From JBMORL01 sp049322335 (GTDB lineage: Bacteria > Bacteroidota > Bacteroidia > Flavobacteriales_D > UBA2798), in contig JBMORL010000098.1 in NCBI GenBank assembly GCA_049322335.1, forward strand, positions 10,843 through 74,842: a stretch of DNA of 64,000 nt, read 5' to 3'. The notes beneath the pieces were generated by a model. The model was not told the DNA's origin, searched no databases, and saw only the letters and a program-made list of their open reading frames with translations. Shown one piece after another: positions 18,383 to 26,546 of this stretch; within the stretch, counting starts at the first letter, position 1, and the number at the start of each line of letters is the position of its first letter. Made by a program: the position numbers and the translations under genes.

Positions 18383-18999
18383 CAGGCAGAAATAAAATTT
18401 TTAAGTAACTGCATTCCGTATTTATGGCTTTTTTCGGGGTGAAACTGGACTCCGTAAATATTGTTATGTTGAAAACTGCAGCAGTATTCTGTTCCGTATT
18501 CAGCTGTTGCTATAACGTCAGCAGAATTAGCGCAGCGAACATAATAGGAATGTACAAAATAAAATCTTAATTCCGGCTGCGCATCTGCAAACAATATGTT
18601 TTCTTTTATCACCTTAACTTCATTCCATCCCATATTGGGAATTTTAAGCTGTTGCTCACCGGCCAAAAATTTCACTACTTCGGCATCCACCCACCCGAAT
18701 CCTTTTTCTTTGCCTTCTTCGCTTTGTTTTGTCATCAGTTGCATACCGAGACAAATTCCCAAAACAGGGATTTGATCTTCCAGCGCTTTTTTATTGAGAA
18801 TTTCCCACAACCCTGCCTCCCTGATATTTTTTATTCCTGTATCAAATGCTCCCACACCGGGAAGGATTAATTTCCGTGCATTTTCAATTGCATTTTTATC
18901 AGAAGAAGTAACCGATTCGCTTCCTGCTTTTTTCAGCATGTTTTTGATGGAACCGAGGTTTCCGCATCCGTAATCCACAATAACTATCCGGTTATCCAT
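18382..18999 (-). CDS. hisH: HisH-like glutamine amidotransferase of polysaccharide locus
   Basis: 205 residues from the ATG at 18999 (MDNRIVIVDYGCGNLGSIKN). An upstream in-frame ATG at 19161 would add 54 residues lying inside the flippase gene and is rejected. The class I glutaminase triad is complete: Cys in GICLGMQLM, and His and Glu in QFHPEKSHKYG. It would release ammonia from glutamine and pass it through the HisF barrel. It overlaps the flippase by 8 bp and touches hisF by 1 bp. Linkage to flippases rather than his genes points to sugar amidination. Confidence 0.87.
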   Translation of the reverse strand: MDNRIVIVDYGCGNLGSIKNMLKKAGSESVTSSDKNAIENARKLILPGVGAFDTGIKNIREAGLWEILNKKALEDQIPVLGICLGMQLMTKQSEEGKEKGFGWVDAEVVKFLAGEQQLKIPNMGWNEVKVIKENILFADAQPELRFYFVHSYYVRCANSADVIATAEYGTEYCCSFQHNNIYGVQFHPEKSHKYGMQLLKNFISA

Positions 19000-20278
19000 G
19001 CAGCAGTTTACTTGTTTTAATGAATTGCAACGCCAAAAATACAGCAATAATATAGAACAGAATTTGCGCCACGGCAAATCCCCACAAAGCCGATTCAGGT
19101 GAGTTTCCGTTATGATAACCGATATAAAAACCAGCCACGGCCATAAAAAAGTGGAAGACATCCATTACCAGCATGAATCCCTGCTTTTGCAAACGCATAT
19201 AGATAAATGAAAGTGAAGAAGAAACAAACCAGAAAGCCAGCCAGGTGCTTATGATGCGGGTATAGTCCATTAATCCTTCCCATTTTTCCCCCAAAATAAA
19301 AACCACCCATGGCGAGGGAATGACCCACATGACGATGCTCACAGCTGCGCCAGCCAAAAATAACAGGCGCATGAATTTTTGATACGTCTGCCTCATTTCA
19401 CTGCGATTCGTAATTCCGGCCACCCTCCCGTAAAACACCTGTGAAAAAGCGCCTGCCATCATTCCCAAAGCTACGCCAATGTATTGCATCGACACCCCGA
19501 TCATACCGGCTACCGCTTCGCCAAACGTGATAAAAAACAGGTAGAGATAGGTAAAGTTAATGGCTGCCGAAATCATCACACTGGGAGTAGCAAAATAAAC
19601 ATACTGGTAGTTTTCCTTTATAACCTCTGCCGTTTTGGTTTTACTGCTAAAGTCCCCACCCCGTGATTTCACATCGCGGAGAAAACGAAAAAACAAAGTG
19701 ATTCCTGACAGCAACTGTCCTGTAACACGGCCGGCTACCAATCCCCAGCTACCGGTTTGCAATACACCCATTCCCAGTTTTGTGCCTTCACCGCTTATGC
19801 TTTGTACGATTTTATTGGAAGCAATAGCGCCATATTCATTGTGCCGGTTAAACCAATAGGAAGCAATGCCGTTAATACCCATTCCCAATACCGCAACGGG
19901 AACCAGCAACAGTGCCCAGCCCAATGCAGATAATTCCATATTATTTCCCGCCAAAAGAACACCAACAGAAACCAGTGCAGACACAAAAGCAATAATCAAA
20001 ACAAATTTAAAAGCTGTTTTAGCTACATCAATGGCTTTTTGGATGGTGGACTGAACAACAATGGCGTATTCAAGTTTTAATCCGCCCGGGTTGATAAAAA
20101 GTTCGCTGTATCCAACAAACAGGGCCAGCAATCCGAAATCGGATGGTGAAAAGAAAAAACGCTGCAAAACCGGCAGCATAAGAAAAGGAATAAGCTGCGA
20201 AAAGAAAGTCCCTGTAAAGAGAGTCAGCACATTTTTCCCGAATTCACCGGGTTTTATTACAGATCGCAAAAGGGACAT
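18992..20278 (-). CDS. Second Wzx-type flippase, first gene of the polysaccharide operon
   Basis: 428 residues with about twelve hydrophobic helices. FGKNVLTLFTGTFFSQLIPFLMLPVLQ and FSPSDFGLLALFVGYSEL are typical of the lipopolysaccharide O-antigen flippase group, which in Proteobacteria often sits beside hisH/hisF/wbpG. Its start is only 13 bp from the ribosomal terminator. A possible -7 box TATATTTA (20293-20286) lies 7 bp before the ATG. It is not closely similar to the other flippase at 16314-17627. Confidence 0.87.
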   Translation of the reverse strand: MSLLRSVIKPGEFGKNVLTLFTGTFFSQLIPFLMLPVLQRFFFSPSDFGLLALFVGYSELFINPGGLKLEYAIVVQSTIQKAIDVAKTAFKFVLIIAFVSALVSVGVLLAGNNMELSALGWALLLVPVAVLGMGINGIASYWFNRHNEYGAIASNKIVQSISGEGTKLGMGVLQTGSWGLVAGRVTGQLLSGITLFFRFLRDVKSRGGDFSSKTKTAEVIKENYQYVYFATPSVMISAAINFTYLYLFFITFGEAVAGMIGVSMQYIGVALGMMAGAFSQVFYGRVAGITNRSEMRQTYQKFMRLLFLAGAAVSIVMWVIPSPWVVFILGEKWEGLMDYTRIISTWLAFWFVSSSLSFIYMRLQKQGFMLVMDVFHFFMAVAGFYIGYHNGNSPESALWGFAVAQILFYIIAVFLALQFIKTSKLLHG

Positions 20279-20290
20279 CGGGGAATAAAT

Positions 20291-20325
20291 ATAAAAAAAA
20301 AGACTCCGCTGGGGAGTCTTTTATT
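20291..20325 (-). terminator. Rho-independent terminator of the rpsF-rpsR-rplI operon
   Basis: Read on the minus strand, a 7-bp stem AGACTCC/GGAGTCT (20319-20313 with 20307-20301) closes a 5-base loop and is followed by eight or nine T. It lies 16 bp after the rplI stop and directly before the polysaccharide operon, so it separates the two units. Confidence 0.9.
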
Positions 20326-20341
20326 GTTTTAAGGGGTTGTT

Positions 20342-20788
20342 TTATTCTTCCACTACTTCAAAAGACACGGTTTCTACCACATCTTTGTGAAGTTTAATCA
20401 CTGCATCGTACTTACCGAGCATTTTGATAGGCTCGTTTTTGATGGTGATGTTTTTGCGCTCAATATCGAAACCGAGTTTTTTGAAAGCGTCAGCCACCAT
20501 GATGGTATTTACTGATCCGAATATTTTTCCGCTTTCGCCTGCTTTTGCTCCTACTTTAATAGCTACTTCGCGCAGTTTTCCAGCCAGTTTTTCGGCTTCA
20601 GCACGCATTTTAGCTTCTTTATGGGCACGTTGTTTAAGATTTTCCGTCAGCATTTTTTTAGCTGATGAAGTAGCTACAGTAGCCAGTCCGTTAGGGATAA
20701 GATAATTGCGGGCAAAACCCTCTTTCACCTTTACCACTTCGTCACGGTAACCAAGTTTATCTATGTCTTTTTTAAGAATTACTTCCAT
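20342..20788 (-). CDS. rplI: 50S ribosomal protein L9
   Basis: 148 residues, the standard L9 length. The N-terminal RNA-binding domain EVILKKDIDKLGYRDEVVKV and GFARNYLIPNGLA are nearly invariant. The long connecting helix and the C-terminal domain (GSVNTIMVADAFKKLG) follow. L9 binds 23S rRNA near L1 and helps keep the reading frame. It lies 22 bp after rpsR in the conserved S6-S18-L9 order. Confidence 0.98.
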   Translation of the reverse strand: MEVILKKDIDKLGYRDEVVKVKEGFARNYLIPNGLATVATSSAKKMLTENLKQRAHKEAKMRAEAEKLAGKLREVAIKVGAKAGESGKIFGSVNTIMVADAFKKLGFDIERKNITIKNEPIKMLGKYDAVIKLHKDVVETVSFEVVEE

Positions 20789-20810
20789 GATGTTCGTTTT
20801 TAAAGGTTAA

Positions 20811-21077
20811 TTACTTGAGCATATCACCCACATAAGGTAAAACTGCAATGTGACGGGCACGTTTTACGGCCTGAGATACCTTGCGCTGGAATTTCAACGA
20901 AGTACCGGTTACCCTGCGCGGAAGGATTTTCCCCTGTTCATTCACAAATTTGAGAAGGAAATTGGGGTCTTTGTAGTCGATGTATTTAATACCCGCTTTT
21001 TTAAAACGGCAGTATTTTTCTTTGGTGGTTTCTATACTGATGGGAGTAAGATACCTGATATCGTTATCGATTGACAT
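20811..21077 (-). CDS. rpsR: 30S ribosomal protein S18
   Basis: 88 residues. YIDYKDPNFLLKFVNEQGKILPRRVTG and AVKRARHIAVLPYV are the conserved S18 core that binds 16S rRNA with S6. The N-terminal extension (about 20 residues) is usual in Bacteroidetes. It lies 23 bp after rpsF. The CysCys zinc-type residues of some S18 paralogues are absent. Confidence 0.98.
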   Translation of the reverse strand: MSIDNDIRYLTPISIETTKEKYCRFKKAGIKYIDYKDPNFLLKFVNEQGKILPRRVTGTSLKFQRKVSQAVKRARHIAVLPYVGDMLK

Positions 21078-21100
21078 AATCTTGTTTTTTGGGTTAATAA

Positions 21101-21481
21101 TTACGCTTCAGCAGCTTTTTCCTTTTTCTTTTTCATCGGGCGTTGTCCCATTTCACCATTACGTTTTTTCTCGTTGTAGGTGATGGAATGTTTGTCAAGG
21201 CGAATAGTGAGGTAACGCAGCACACGCTCGTCACGTCTGTATTCGGTCTCGAATTTTCCGATAGTCTCGGCTTTGTCGGCTTCGAATTCGAAAAGATGGT
21301 AAAAGCCGGTTGTTTTTTTCTGAATGGGGTAAGCCAGCTTGCGTAATCCCCAATGTTCCTCATGAACGATTTTAGCCTTGAGATCCTTCAGGATCCCCTT
21401 GAATTTGGCCACTGCTTCCTTTGCCTGTTCTTCAGACAAAACGGGAGTTAAAATGAAAACAGTTTCGTAGCGGTTAGACAT
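21101..21481 (-). CDS. rpsF: 30S ribosomal protein S6
   Basis: 126 residues. YETVFILTPVLSEEQAKEAV, EEHWGLRKLAYPIQKKTTGFYHLFEF and DERVLRYLTIRLDKH are the S6 core. The Lys/Glu-rich tail is longer than in E. coli. S6 forms a dimer with S18 on the platform of the small subunit. It is the first gene of the operon, with an AT-rich leader of about 40 nt and its own promoter. Confidence 0.98.
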   Translation of the reverse strand: MSNRYETVFILTPVLSEEQAKEAVAKFKGILKDLKAKIVHEEHWGLRKLAYPIQKKTTGFYHLFEFEADKAETIGKFETEYRRDERVLRYLTIRLDKHSITYNEKKRNGEMGQRPMKKKKEKAAEA

Positions 21482-21524
21482 TGTTTTTTGTTTTTAATTA
21501 ATTTATTTTTCCCAAAAGGGACGG

Positions 21525-21554
21525 CAAAGGTAAAAATTCCCCCGGAATTACAAT
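21525..21554 (-). promoter_or_regulatory. Promoter of rpsF operon
   Basis: On the minus strand a perfect Bacteroidetes -7 box TACCTTTG lies at 21532-21525. A TTG (-33 element) sits 18 bp upstream. The box is about 43 nt before the rpsF ATG. Confidence 0.75.
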
Positions 21555-21620
21555 GAGTTTTTGTTAAAAACCAGCCCTCCAAAAGTTATACACAACCCGT
21601 TTTTTCAGTTCCCATCGGTT

Positions 21621-21628
21621 TATCTTTG
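21621..21628 (+). promoter_or_regulatory. Probable -7 box of dnaX
   Basis: TATCTTTG matches TAnnTTTG and ends only 7 nt before the chosen ATG (21636). Transcription would begin at or within a few bases of the start codon, giving a leaderless or nearly leaderless mRNA. No clear TTG is seen 17-23 bp upstream. Confidence 0.5.
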
Positions 21629-21635
21629 CATCCCC

Positions 21636-22754
21636 ATGGAAAGTTTTGTTGTTTCAGCCCGGAAATACCGCCCGCAAACCTTTGATACGGTTGTAGGCCA
21701 GGGGTCTATTACAACTACTCTCAAAAACGCCATTAAAAACAAACATCTGGCCCAGGCTTTCCTGTTCTGTGGTCCCCGCGGAGTAGGAAAAACCACCTGC
21801 GCCCGTATTCTTGCAAAAACCATTAACTGCCTAAATATCAGGGATAATGTTGAGGCCTGTAACGAATGTGAATCCTGCAAATCGTTTAATGAGGGTCGGT
21901 CGCTGAATATTTATGAACTGGATGCCGCTTCCAACAACGGGGTGGATGCTATCCGTTCACTTATCGAACAGGTGAGTTTTGCCCCCCAGATTGGTAATTA
22001 CAAAGTATATATCATTGACGAGGTTCATATGCTGTCCACTGGCGCCTTCAATGCTTTTTTGAAAACGCTGGAAGAGCCACCGAAACATGCCATTTTTATT
22101 CTCGCTACCACTGAAAAACATAAGATCATTCCCACCATTCTTTCCCGCTGCCAGATTTTCGATTTCAGCAGGATACAGGTGGCTGATATGGTGAATCACC
22201 TGAAAAAAATTGCAGAGAACGAAAGCATTACTGCTGAAAATGACGGGCTGCATATCATTGCCCAGAAAGCTGACGGAGGTTTACGTGATGCACTTTCTAT
22301 CTTCGATCAGATTGTAAGTTTTTCGGGAAACAATATCACCTATAAATCGGTGATTGAAAACCTCAACATCCTCGATTACGACTATTATTTTAAAATAACC
22401 GATGCCATTCTTTCTGCTGATATAAAATCAACGCTGCTTATTCTTGATGATATTCTGAAACATGGTTTTGACGGGCATATTTTTATCAACGGCCTTGCTT
22501 CGCATTTCCGCAACCTGATGGTGTGTAAAGATGCGCAAACACTTCAATTGCTCGAAGCCAGCGAAAATATACGTGAAAAATATAAAGAACAGGCGGCTAA
22601 AACACCCGTTAATTTCCTTCTTACTTCACTGGAAATTTTCAGCAAATGCGATATCAGTTATAAGTCCAGCAAAAATCAGCGGCTGCTTGTGGAACTTTCA
22701 CTGATGCAATCCTGCTCCATTGATCCGCAGGGTGAAAAAAAAAAGCTGAACTGA
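21636..22754 (+). CDS. dnaX: DNA polymerase III gamma subunit (0-frame product of dnaX)
   Basis: 372 residues from the ATG at 21636 (MESFVVSARKYRPQTFDTVV). The frame is open from 21561, but the extra residues precede the promoter-like box and are not conserved. Walker A is GPRGVGKTT (residues about 45-53). The four-Cys zinc site includes CNECESC, Walker B/DExH is YIIDEVHMLS, the sensor is ATTEKHKIIPTILSRC, and the lid domain follows. The protein loads the sliding clamp. The frame ends shortly after an A10 run, at a TGA at 22752-22754, right after domain III, the size expected of gamma. The rest of tau continues in the -1 frame. Confidence 0.95.
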   Translation: MESFVVSARKYRPQTFDTVVGQGSITTTLKNAIKNKHLAQAFLFCGPRGVGKTTCARILAKTINCLNIRDNVEACNECESCKSFNEGRSLNIYELDAASNNGVDAIRSLIEQVSFAPQIGNYKVYIIDEVHMLSTGAFNAFLKTLEEPPKHAIFILATTEKHKIIPTILSRCQIFDFSRIQVADMVNHLKKIAENESITAENDGLHIIAQKADGGLRDALSIFDQIVSFSGNNITYKSVIENLNILDYDYYFKITDAILSADIKSTLLILDDILKHGFDGHIFINGLASHFRNLMVCKDAQTLQLLEASENIREKYKEQAAKTPVNFLLTSLEIFSKCDISYKSSKNQRLLVELSLMQSCSIDPQGEKKKLN

Positions 22755-22784
22755 TTCCTATCCTTCCGCCAAAAGGAAGGGATA
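22729..22784 (+). promoter_or_regulatory. Candidate programmed -1 frameshift site in dnaX
   Basis: An A10 run (22735-22744) ends in the heptamer A AAA AAG (22739-22745) in the correct 0-frame phase, identical to the E. coli dnaX slippery site. AGGG (22729-22732) lies upstream like the stimulatory SD-type sequence. About 13 nt downstream is a hairpin with a CCTTCC/GGAAGG stem (22762-22767 with 22775-22780), extended by TAT/ATA across a bulge (22759-22784). The 0-frame stop is 7 nt past the heptamer. Transcriptional slippage on A10 would have the same result. Confidence 0.72.
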
Positions 22785-23383
22785 ATCCCAATTACATTCA
22801 ATTTACCGCTCCTGCTGTTAAAGCCGCTGCCATAAAAGCCGGTTCTGTTCCTGTAAAAAAAACGGTTACCGAGTCGCAGTCAACACCAAAAACGGGAAAA
22901 GACCTTACCAAACTGAAAACGATTTCCATCAGTGCCTTTCAAAAAAACATCGAAGCTGCCCGCCTGAAATCAGAAGAGAAAAAGCAACAGCTGGAAAACG
23001 GAAATCTTCCGTCAGATAATTTTTCGGAAGAAGATTTTCAAAACGCCTGGAATGAATTTGCTTTGCAATGTAAATCGCAGGGGAAAGATTCGCTTTACGT
23101 TACCTTAACCAAGCGTAAACCTGAAATAAACAACGAACTGAAAGTTTTACTTTCTATAGACAATAAAGCCCAGGAACAGGCACTGGAAAAAGAAAAACAA
23201 AACCTGCTGGAGCATCTGAGACAAAAACTGAACAATTTTTCTATCCAGTTTGAATATGTAGTGAAAGAAATCCCGCAGGAAGCACACCTGTATACCATCA
23301 AGGATAAATTTAACAAACTGGCAGAAAAAAACCCAAATCTGCTGGAATTGAAGAAAAGATTAAACCTCGATTTCGATTTCTGA
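22742..23383 (+). CDS. dnaX: Tau-specific C-terminal region of dnaX in the -1 frame
   Basis: From 22742 the -1 frame is open without interruption to a TGA at 23381-23383, about 213 residues. It starts KAELIPILPPKGRDNPNYIQ and has a flexible Pro/Lys/Ala/Thr linker followed by a folded region (SEEDFQNAWNEFALQCKSQG, then helical LEKEKQNLLEHLRQKLNNF) typical of the C-terminal domain of Bacteroidetes DnaX. A protein joined at the slip site would be about 582 residues, normal tau size. It has no convincing start of its own, so it is read as the extension of dnaX. Confidence 0.85.
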   Translation, partial: KAELIPILPPKGRDNPNYIQFTAPAVKAAAIKAGSVPVKKTVTESQSTPKTGKDLTKLKTISISAFQKNIEAARLKSEEKKQQLENGNLPSDNFSEEDFQNAWNEFALQCKSQGKDSLYVTLTKRKPEINNELKVLLSIDNKAQEQALEKEKQNLLEHLRQKLNNFSIQFEYVVKEIPQEAHLYTIKDKFNKLAEKNPNLLELKKRLNLDFDF

Positions 23384-23400
23384 CCGTTAAATAACTGGAA

Positions 23401-23431
23401 TTGAAACGAATTGATTAATTATTTACATTTG
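23401..23431 (+). promoter_or_regulatory. Promoter of T9SS surface protein
   Basis: TTG (23401-23403), a 20-bp spacer and TACATTTG (23424-23431) form a full Bacteroidetes promoter. The ATG lies 21 nt further on. Confidence 0.65.
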
Positions 23432-23452
23432 CTGACCTCATTAAAAAAGCAT

Positions 23453-26347
23453 ATGAAAAAAATTCTGATTTATATTTTATTCCCGGTACTAACAGTTTTG
23501 TATTCAGGGAATGTAAAATCACAAACTATTACCAATATCGTTCAGGACTCCATTGATCAGAACAATGGAGGAGTCCCGTTAACCATTATTGGTTCGTCCA
23601 CCAATTTTTTGTCGGGAGGATTATATGCATTCCTTACTAACGGAACAGACACTATTTATTGTTATTTTATTGATGGCCCCTATGTAAACGACACCGTAAA
23701 TATGTTTTGGGATATTCCCTGTACATACCCCGAAGGAATTTATAATCTCGTAGTGTTTGATAATACTGATGGTTTTATGACTTTACCCAACGCCATTGTT
23801 GTTTACAATGGTATGGTTGCAGGACTGGATATTCAAAACCCCAAATGCAATGGCGATTTAAATGGTGCTATTGCCGAAACACATGGTGGCACATTGCCTG
23901 CTTTTCAAAACCCAAATTTAAGAGGGGGGCCAAGTTATAACTGGACCTGGTACCCGGGCGGAGAATCTACCAGTACAATTACCAACCTCGGGCCGGGAAC
24001 TTATTCGGTAGTGGTTATAAATAACTATACAAGTTGCAGTGATAGCATAGGTGTAACACTAATCAATCCACCGGTATTTACTGTAAATTACCAGGGAGTA
24101 AATCCCAATTGCGGTTTCAGTGACGGAATGGCTTACATTGAATCCATCACAGGTGGAATTCCGCCTTATGTTATCAGCTGGATGCCTAATCAATCTTCCA
24201 ACGATACCATTTACAATTTACCCACCGGGCCTTATGGCGTAATGGTGACAGATAGTTTTGAATGCGTTTTCCAGGATTATTTTGAACTGAAAGAACAATT
24301 AACCCTTGATGTGGCAACAGTAAATACAACCTGCGGAAGTATTAACGGAAATGCCGCTTTAACTATTCTTAACGGTACAGCTCCCTATGAAATTTTCTGG
24401 ACTAATGGCGATTATAATACCATGAATGCCGACAGCCTGACACCCGGACAATATTCGGTGCAGGCTACTGATGCGGGAGGTTGTTATGGCGCAACCGTTT
24501 TCAATATCATTGCTACTAACGGTCCGCAGATTACCTCTGTTATAACAGGGGCGCCCAGTTGTTTTGGTGTGCAGGATGCCACTATTGACATTACTGTTTC
24601 AGGAGGAACTGCTCCCTATACATTCCTTTGGTCAACCGGTGCTACCACTGAAGACCTTTCCAATCTTGCTTCCGGAATTTATGAAGTAACGGTTACAGAT
24701 AATAACGGCTGTTCTGTTGGTTCCTGTATTTCTATTGCAGATGACACAAGACTTAGAATTGATTATGCCGGATCTACTGCTGCCAATTGCGGATTATCAG
24801 ATGGCTCAGCAGAAATTCAATTTACCGGAGGTGTTGCACCCATCACCATTCAATGGGATGCTGCTACAGGAGGACAAACCACCAATATTGCTTCTTTCCT
24901 TGCTCCCGGGTTTTATTCTGTTATGGTAACCGATGCGTTGGGATGCTCTGATTCTGCATCAGTGGCTGTTAGTAATACTACCGGGCCAATGTTTACTGTG
25001 GATTCTATGAATACGGCCGACTGCGGAATGAGCAACGGAAATCTTTTTGTTACTCCCGATGTTACCAATTGTATTTACCAGCTTCAAACCTACGACTCGT
25101 ATGGCGATGGTTGGAACGGAGGATTTCTGACAGTAGTGGTAAACGGAGATTCAACCGTTTATTTTGCTTCAGGAGGAGGAACCAATTTCAATATTCCTGT
25201 ACCAGCAGGCGGAATTATCCACCTCAACTACACTTCCGGTGGATGGGAAAATGAAAATTCCTATATACTTTATGATTGTTCCGGCACACAGGCATATGCT
25301 GATGGCCCCAACCCGATAGTAGGACCTGTTTTTACCGATACAGCTGCAGCAGCAACAGGAACCTATACCTGGATTTGGTCGAATGGTGAATTGGGTGAAG
25401 ATCTCGTGAATGTTTCCAGCGGATGGTATCAATATACACTCATCGACCCGCTGGGATGTAAATCAAATGCATTTCTGCAGGTAAACGGAACCGCTCCTGC
25501 AGGTCAGGATATTTGTATGGTAACTGTTGACTCTGCATCGGGAAATAACTTAGTGGTGTGGGAAAAAGCTATTGTATCAGATATTGATCATTATAACATT
25601 TACCGCGAAGCCTGCGGAGATATAAACGGAATGGTTTTTATCGGCTCGCAACCTTACGACAGCCTGAGCCAGTTTATTGATGTAGGAGCCAATGCTCTTG
25701 TTCGCTCATGGAGATACCGCATGACCGCAGTGGATATTTGCGGCACAGAATCAGAAGTCAGCTCTGTTCACAAAACGGTTCACCTTGCCGTTACACGTGG
25801 CGCCAACAACACAGCACAACTGGAATGGGATAATTATATCGGTTTCTCTTATACAGATCAAATTATATGGCGATATCACAACTCCACCGGATGGCAAAAA
25901 ATAGATACAGTGGCTGCAAACGTTCACTTGTATTATGATGCTTCTCCACTTGCAGCCGATACAGTAGAATATGTTATCGAAATTTATCCCGGATTCCCCT
26001 GTGTGGCTACCAGGGCCGAAAACCATAATTATACCCGCTCCAACCGGGGTGGCGTTGCTCCTCCTGAATCAACCGGAAGCAAAAGCCAGGATGAGAATAA
26101 TTCTGTTTATGCCTTTCCGAATCCTTCCAGCGGAAACTTTAATCTTGTGTTTGAGTTAAATGCATCAGCCACTTTACAATTAATGGTTTATGATGCTTCC
26201 GGGAAACTGGTAAGAAATCAGCCGCTAAACCTTTCCCCGGGAAAAAATAATTATTCCCTCTCCCTCGAACATTTGCCGTCCGGTATTTACCAGGTTGTGG
26301 CAAGAGACGAAAATCTTATACTTAATACCCGTATTATTAAAAATTAA
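23453..26347 (+). CDS. Secreted SprB-repeat protein with type A T9SS sorting domain
   Basis: 964 residues from the ATG at 23453 (MKKILIYILFPVLTVLYSGN, a signal peptide ending about VKSQ). An earlier in-frame ATG at 23411 lies inside the promoter. The body is a string of SprB/Ig-like repeats of about 75 residues, each with PxCxGxxDG and closing YxVxVTDxxGC motifs (for example SGIYEVTVTDNNGC). A carbohydrate-binding-like stretch with YDSYGDGWNGG at about 550-560 and a fibronectin-like region follow. The last 80 residues (YAFPNPSSGNFNLVFELNAS to the closing Lys-Asn) are a Por secretion tail, so the protein is exported by T9SS and attached to the surface. Adhesion or gliding is likely. Confidence 0.88.
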   Translation: MKKILIYILFPVLTVLYSGNVKSQTITNIVQDSIDQNNGGVPLTIIGSSTNFLSGGLYAFLTNGTDTIYCYFIDGPYVNDTVNMFWDIPCTYPEGIYNLVVFDNTDGFMTLPNAIVVYNGMVAGLDIQNPKCNGDLNGAIAETHGGTLPAFQNPNLRGGPSYNWTWYPGGESTSTITNLGPGTYSVVVINNYTSCSDSIGVTLINPPVFTVNYQGVNPNCGFSDGMAYIESITGGIPPYVISWMPNQSSNDTIYNLPTGPYGVMVTDSFECVFQDYFELKEQLTLDVATVNTTCGSINGNAALTILNGTAPYEIFWTNGDYNTMNADSLTPGQYSVQATDAGGCYGATVFNIIATNGPQITSVITGAPSCFGVQDATIDITVSGGTAPYTFLWSTGATTEDLSNLASGIYEVTVTDNNGCSVGSCISIADDTRLRIDYAGSTAANCGLSDGSAEIQFTGGVAPITIQWDAATGGQTTNIASFLAPGFYSVMVTDALGCSDSASVAVSNTTGPMFTVDSMNTADCGMSNGNLFVTPDVTNCIYQLQTYDSYGDGWNGGFLTVVVNGDSTVYFASGGGTNFNIPVPAGGIIHLNYTSGGWENENSYILYDCSGTQAYADGPNPIVGPVFTDTAAAATGTYTWIWSNGELGEDLVNVSSGWYQYTLIDPLGCKSNAFLQVNGTAPAGQDICMVTVDSASGNNLVVWEKAIVSDIDHYNIYREACGDINGMVFIGSQPYDSLSQFIDVGANALVRSWRYRMTAVDICGTESEVSSVHKTVHLAVTRGANNTAQLEWDNYIGFSYTDQIIWRYHNSTGWQKIDTVAANVHLYYDASPLAADTVEYVIEIYPGFPCVATRAENHNYTRSNRGGVAPPESTGSKSQDENNSVYAFPNPSSGNFNLVFELNASATLQLMVYDASGKLVRNQPLNLSPGKNNYSLSLEHLPSGIYQVVARDENLILNTRIIKN

Positions 26348-26370
26348 ACCTCATTCGGCTTATTTGTGAA

Positions 26371-26404
26371 AAAGGCACCGGAAAATACACCGGTGCTTTT
26401 TTTA
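26371..26404 (+). terminator. Rho-independent terminator
   Basis: A perfect 7-bp stem GCACCGG (26375-26381) with CCGGTGC (26390-26396), an 8-base loop and seven T. It lies 27 bp after the stop of the T9SS protein gene. Confidence 0.9.
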
Positions 26405-26502
26405 TTTCTGCTTTCAAAGCAACTATTCTTCATCCTTTACATCTTTTAATCAAACAGGCCAAATCAACTCAAGATTTCAATAGTAGGTTGATTTTAACAG
26501 GA

Positions 26503-26529
26503 TTGTTAAATATTAAATATGTAATTTTG
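26503..26529 (+). promoter_or_regulatory. Promoter of choice-of-anchor L protein gene
   Basis: TAATTTTG (26522-26529) matches the -7 box. TTG at 26503-26505 gives a slightly short 16-bp spacer. The ATG is 17 nt downstream. Confidence 0.55.
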
Positions 26530-26546
26530 CGCCATTCACCGATAAA

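Noticed and set aside
17624..18999. HisH/HisF as part of histidine biosynthesis
   Set aside because: No other his gene is present, HisF lacks the first catalytic Asp motif, and the genes lie between flippases in a polysaccharide operon.
18999..19161. Upstream start for HisH
   Set aside because: The added 54 residues are inside the flippase gene and carry no HisH similarity.
21561..21635. Longer N-terminus for DnaX
   Set aside because: The extra 25 codons overlap the -7 box and are not like DnaX, which begins SFVVSARKYRPQTF.
22752..23383. dnaX as a plain pseudogene
   Set aside because: Both frames are otherwise intact, the gene is essential and the break lies exactly at a slippery heptamer. 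Sequencing error in A10 remains possible and is noted with the finding.
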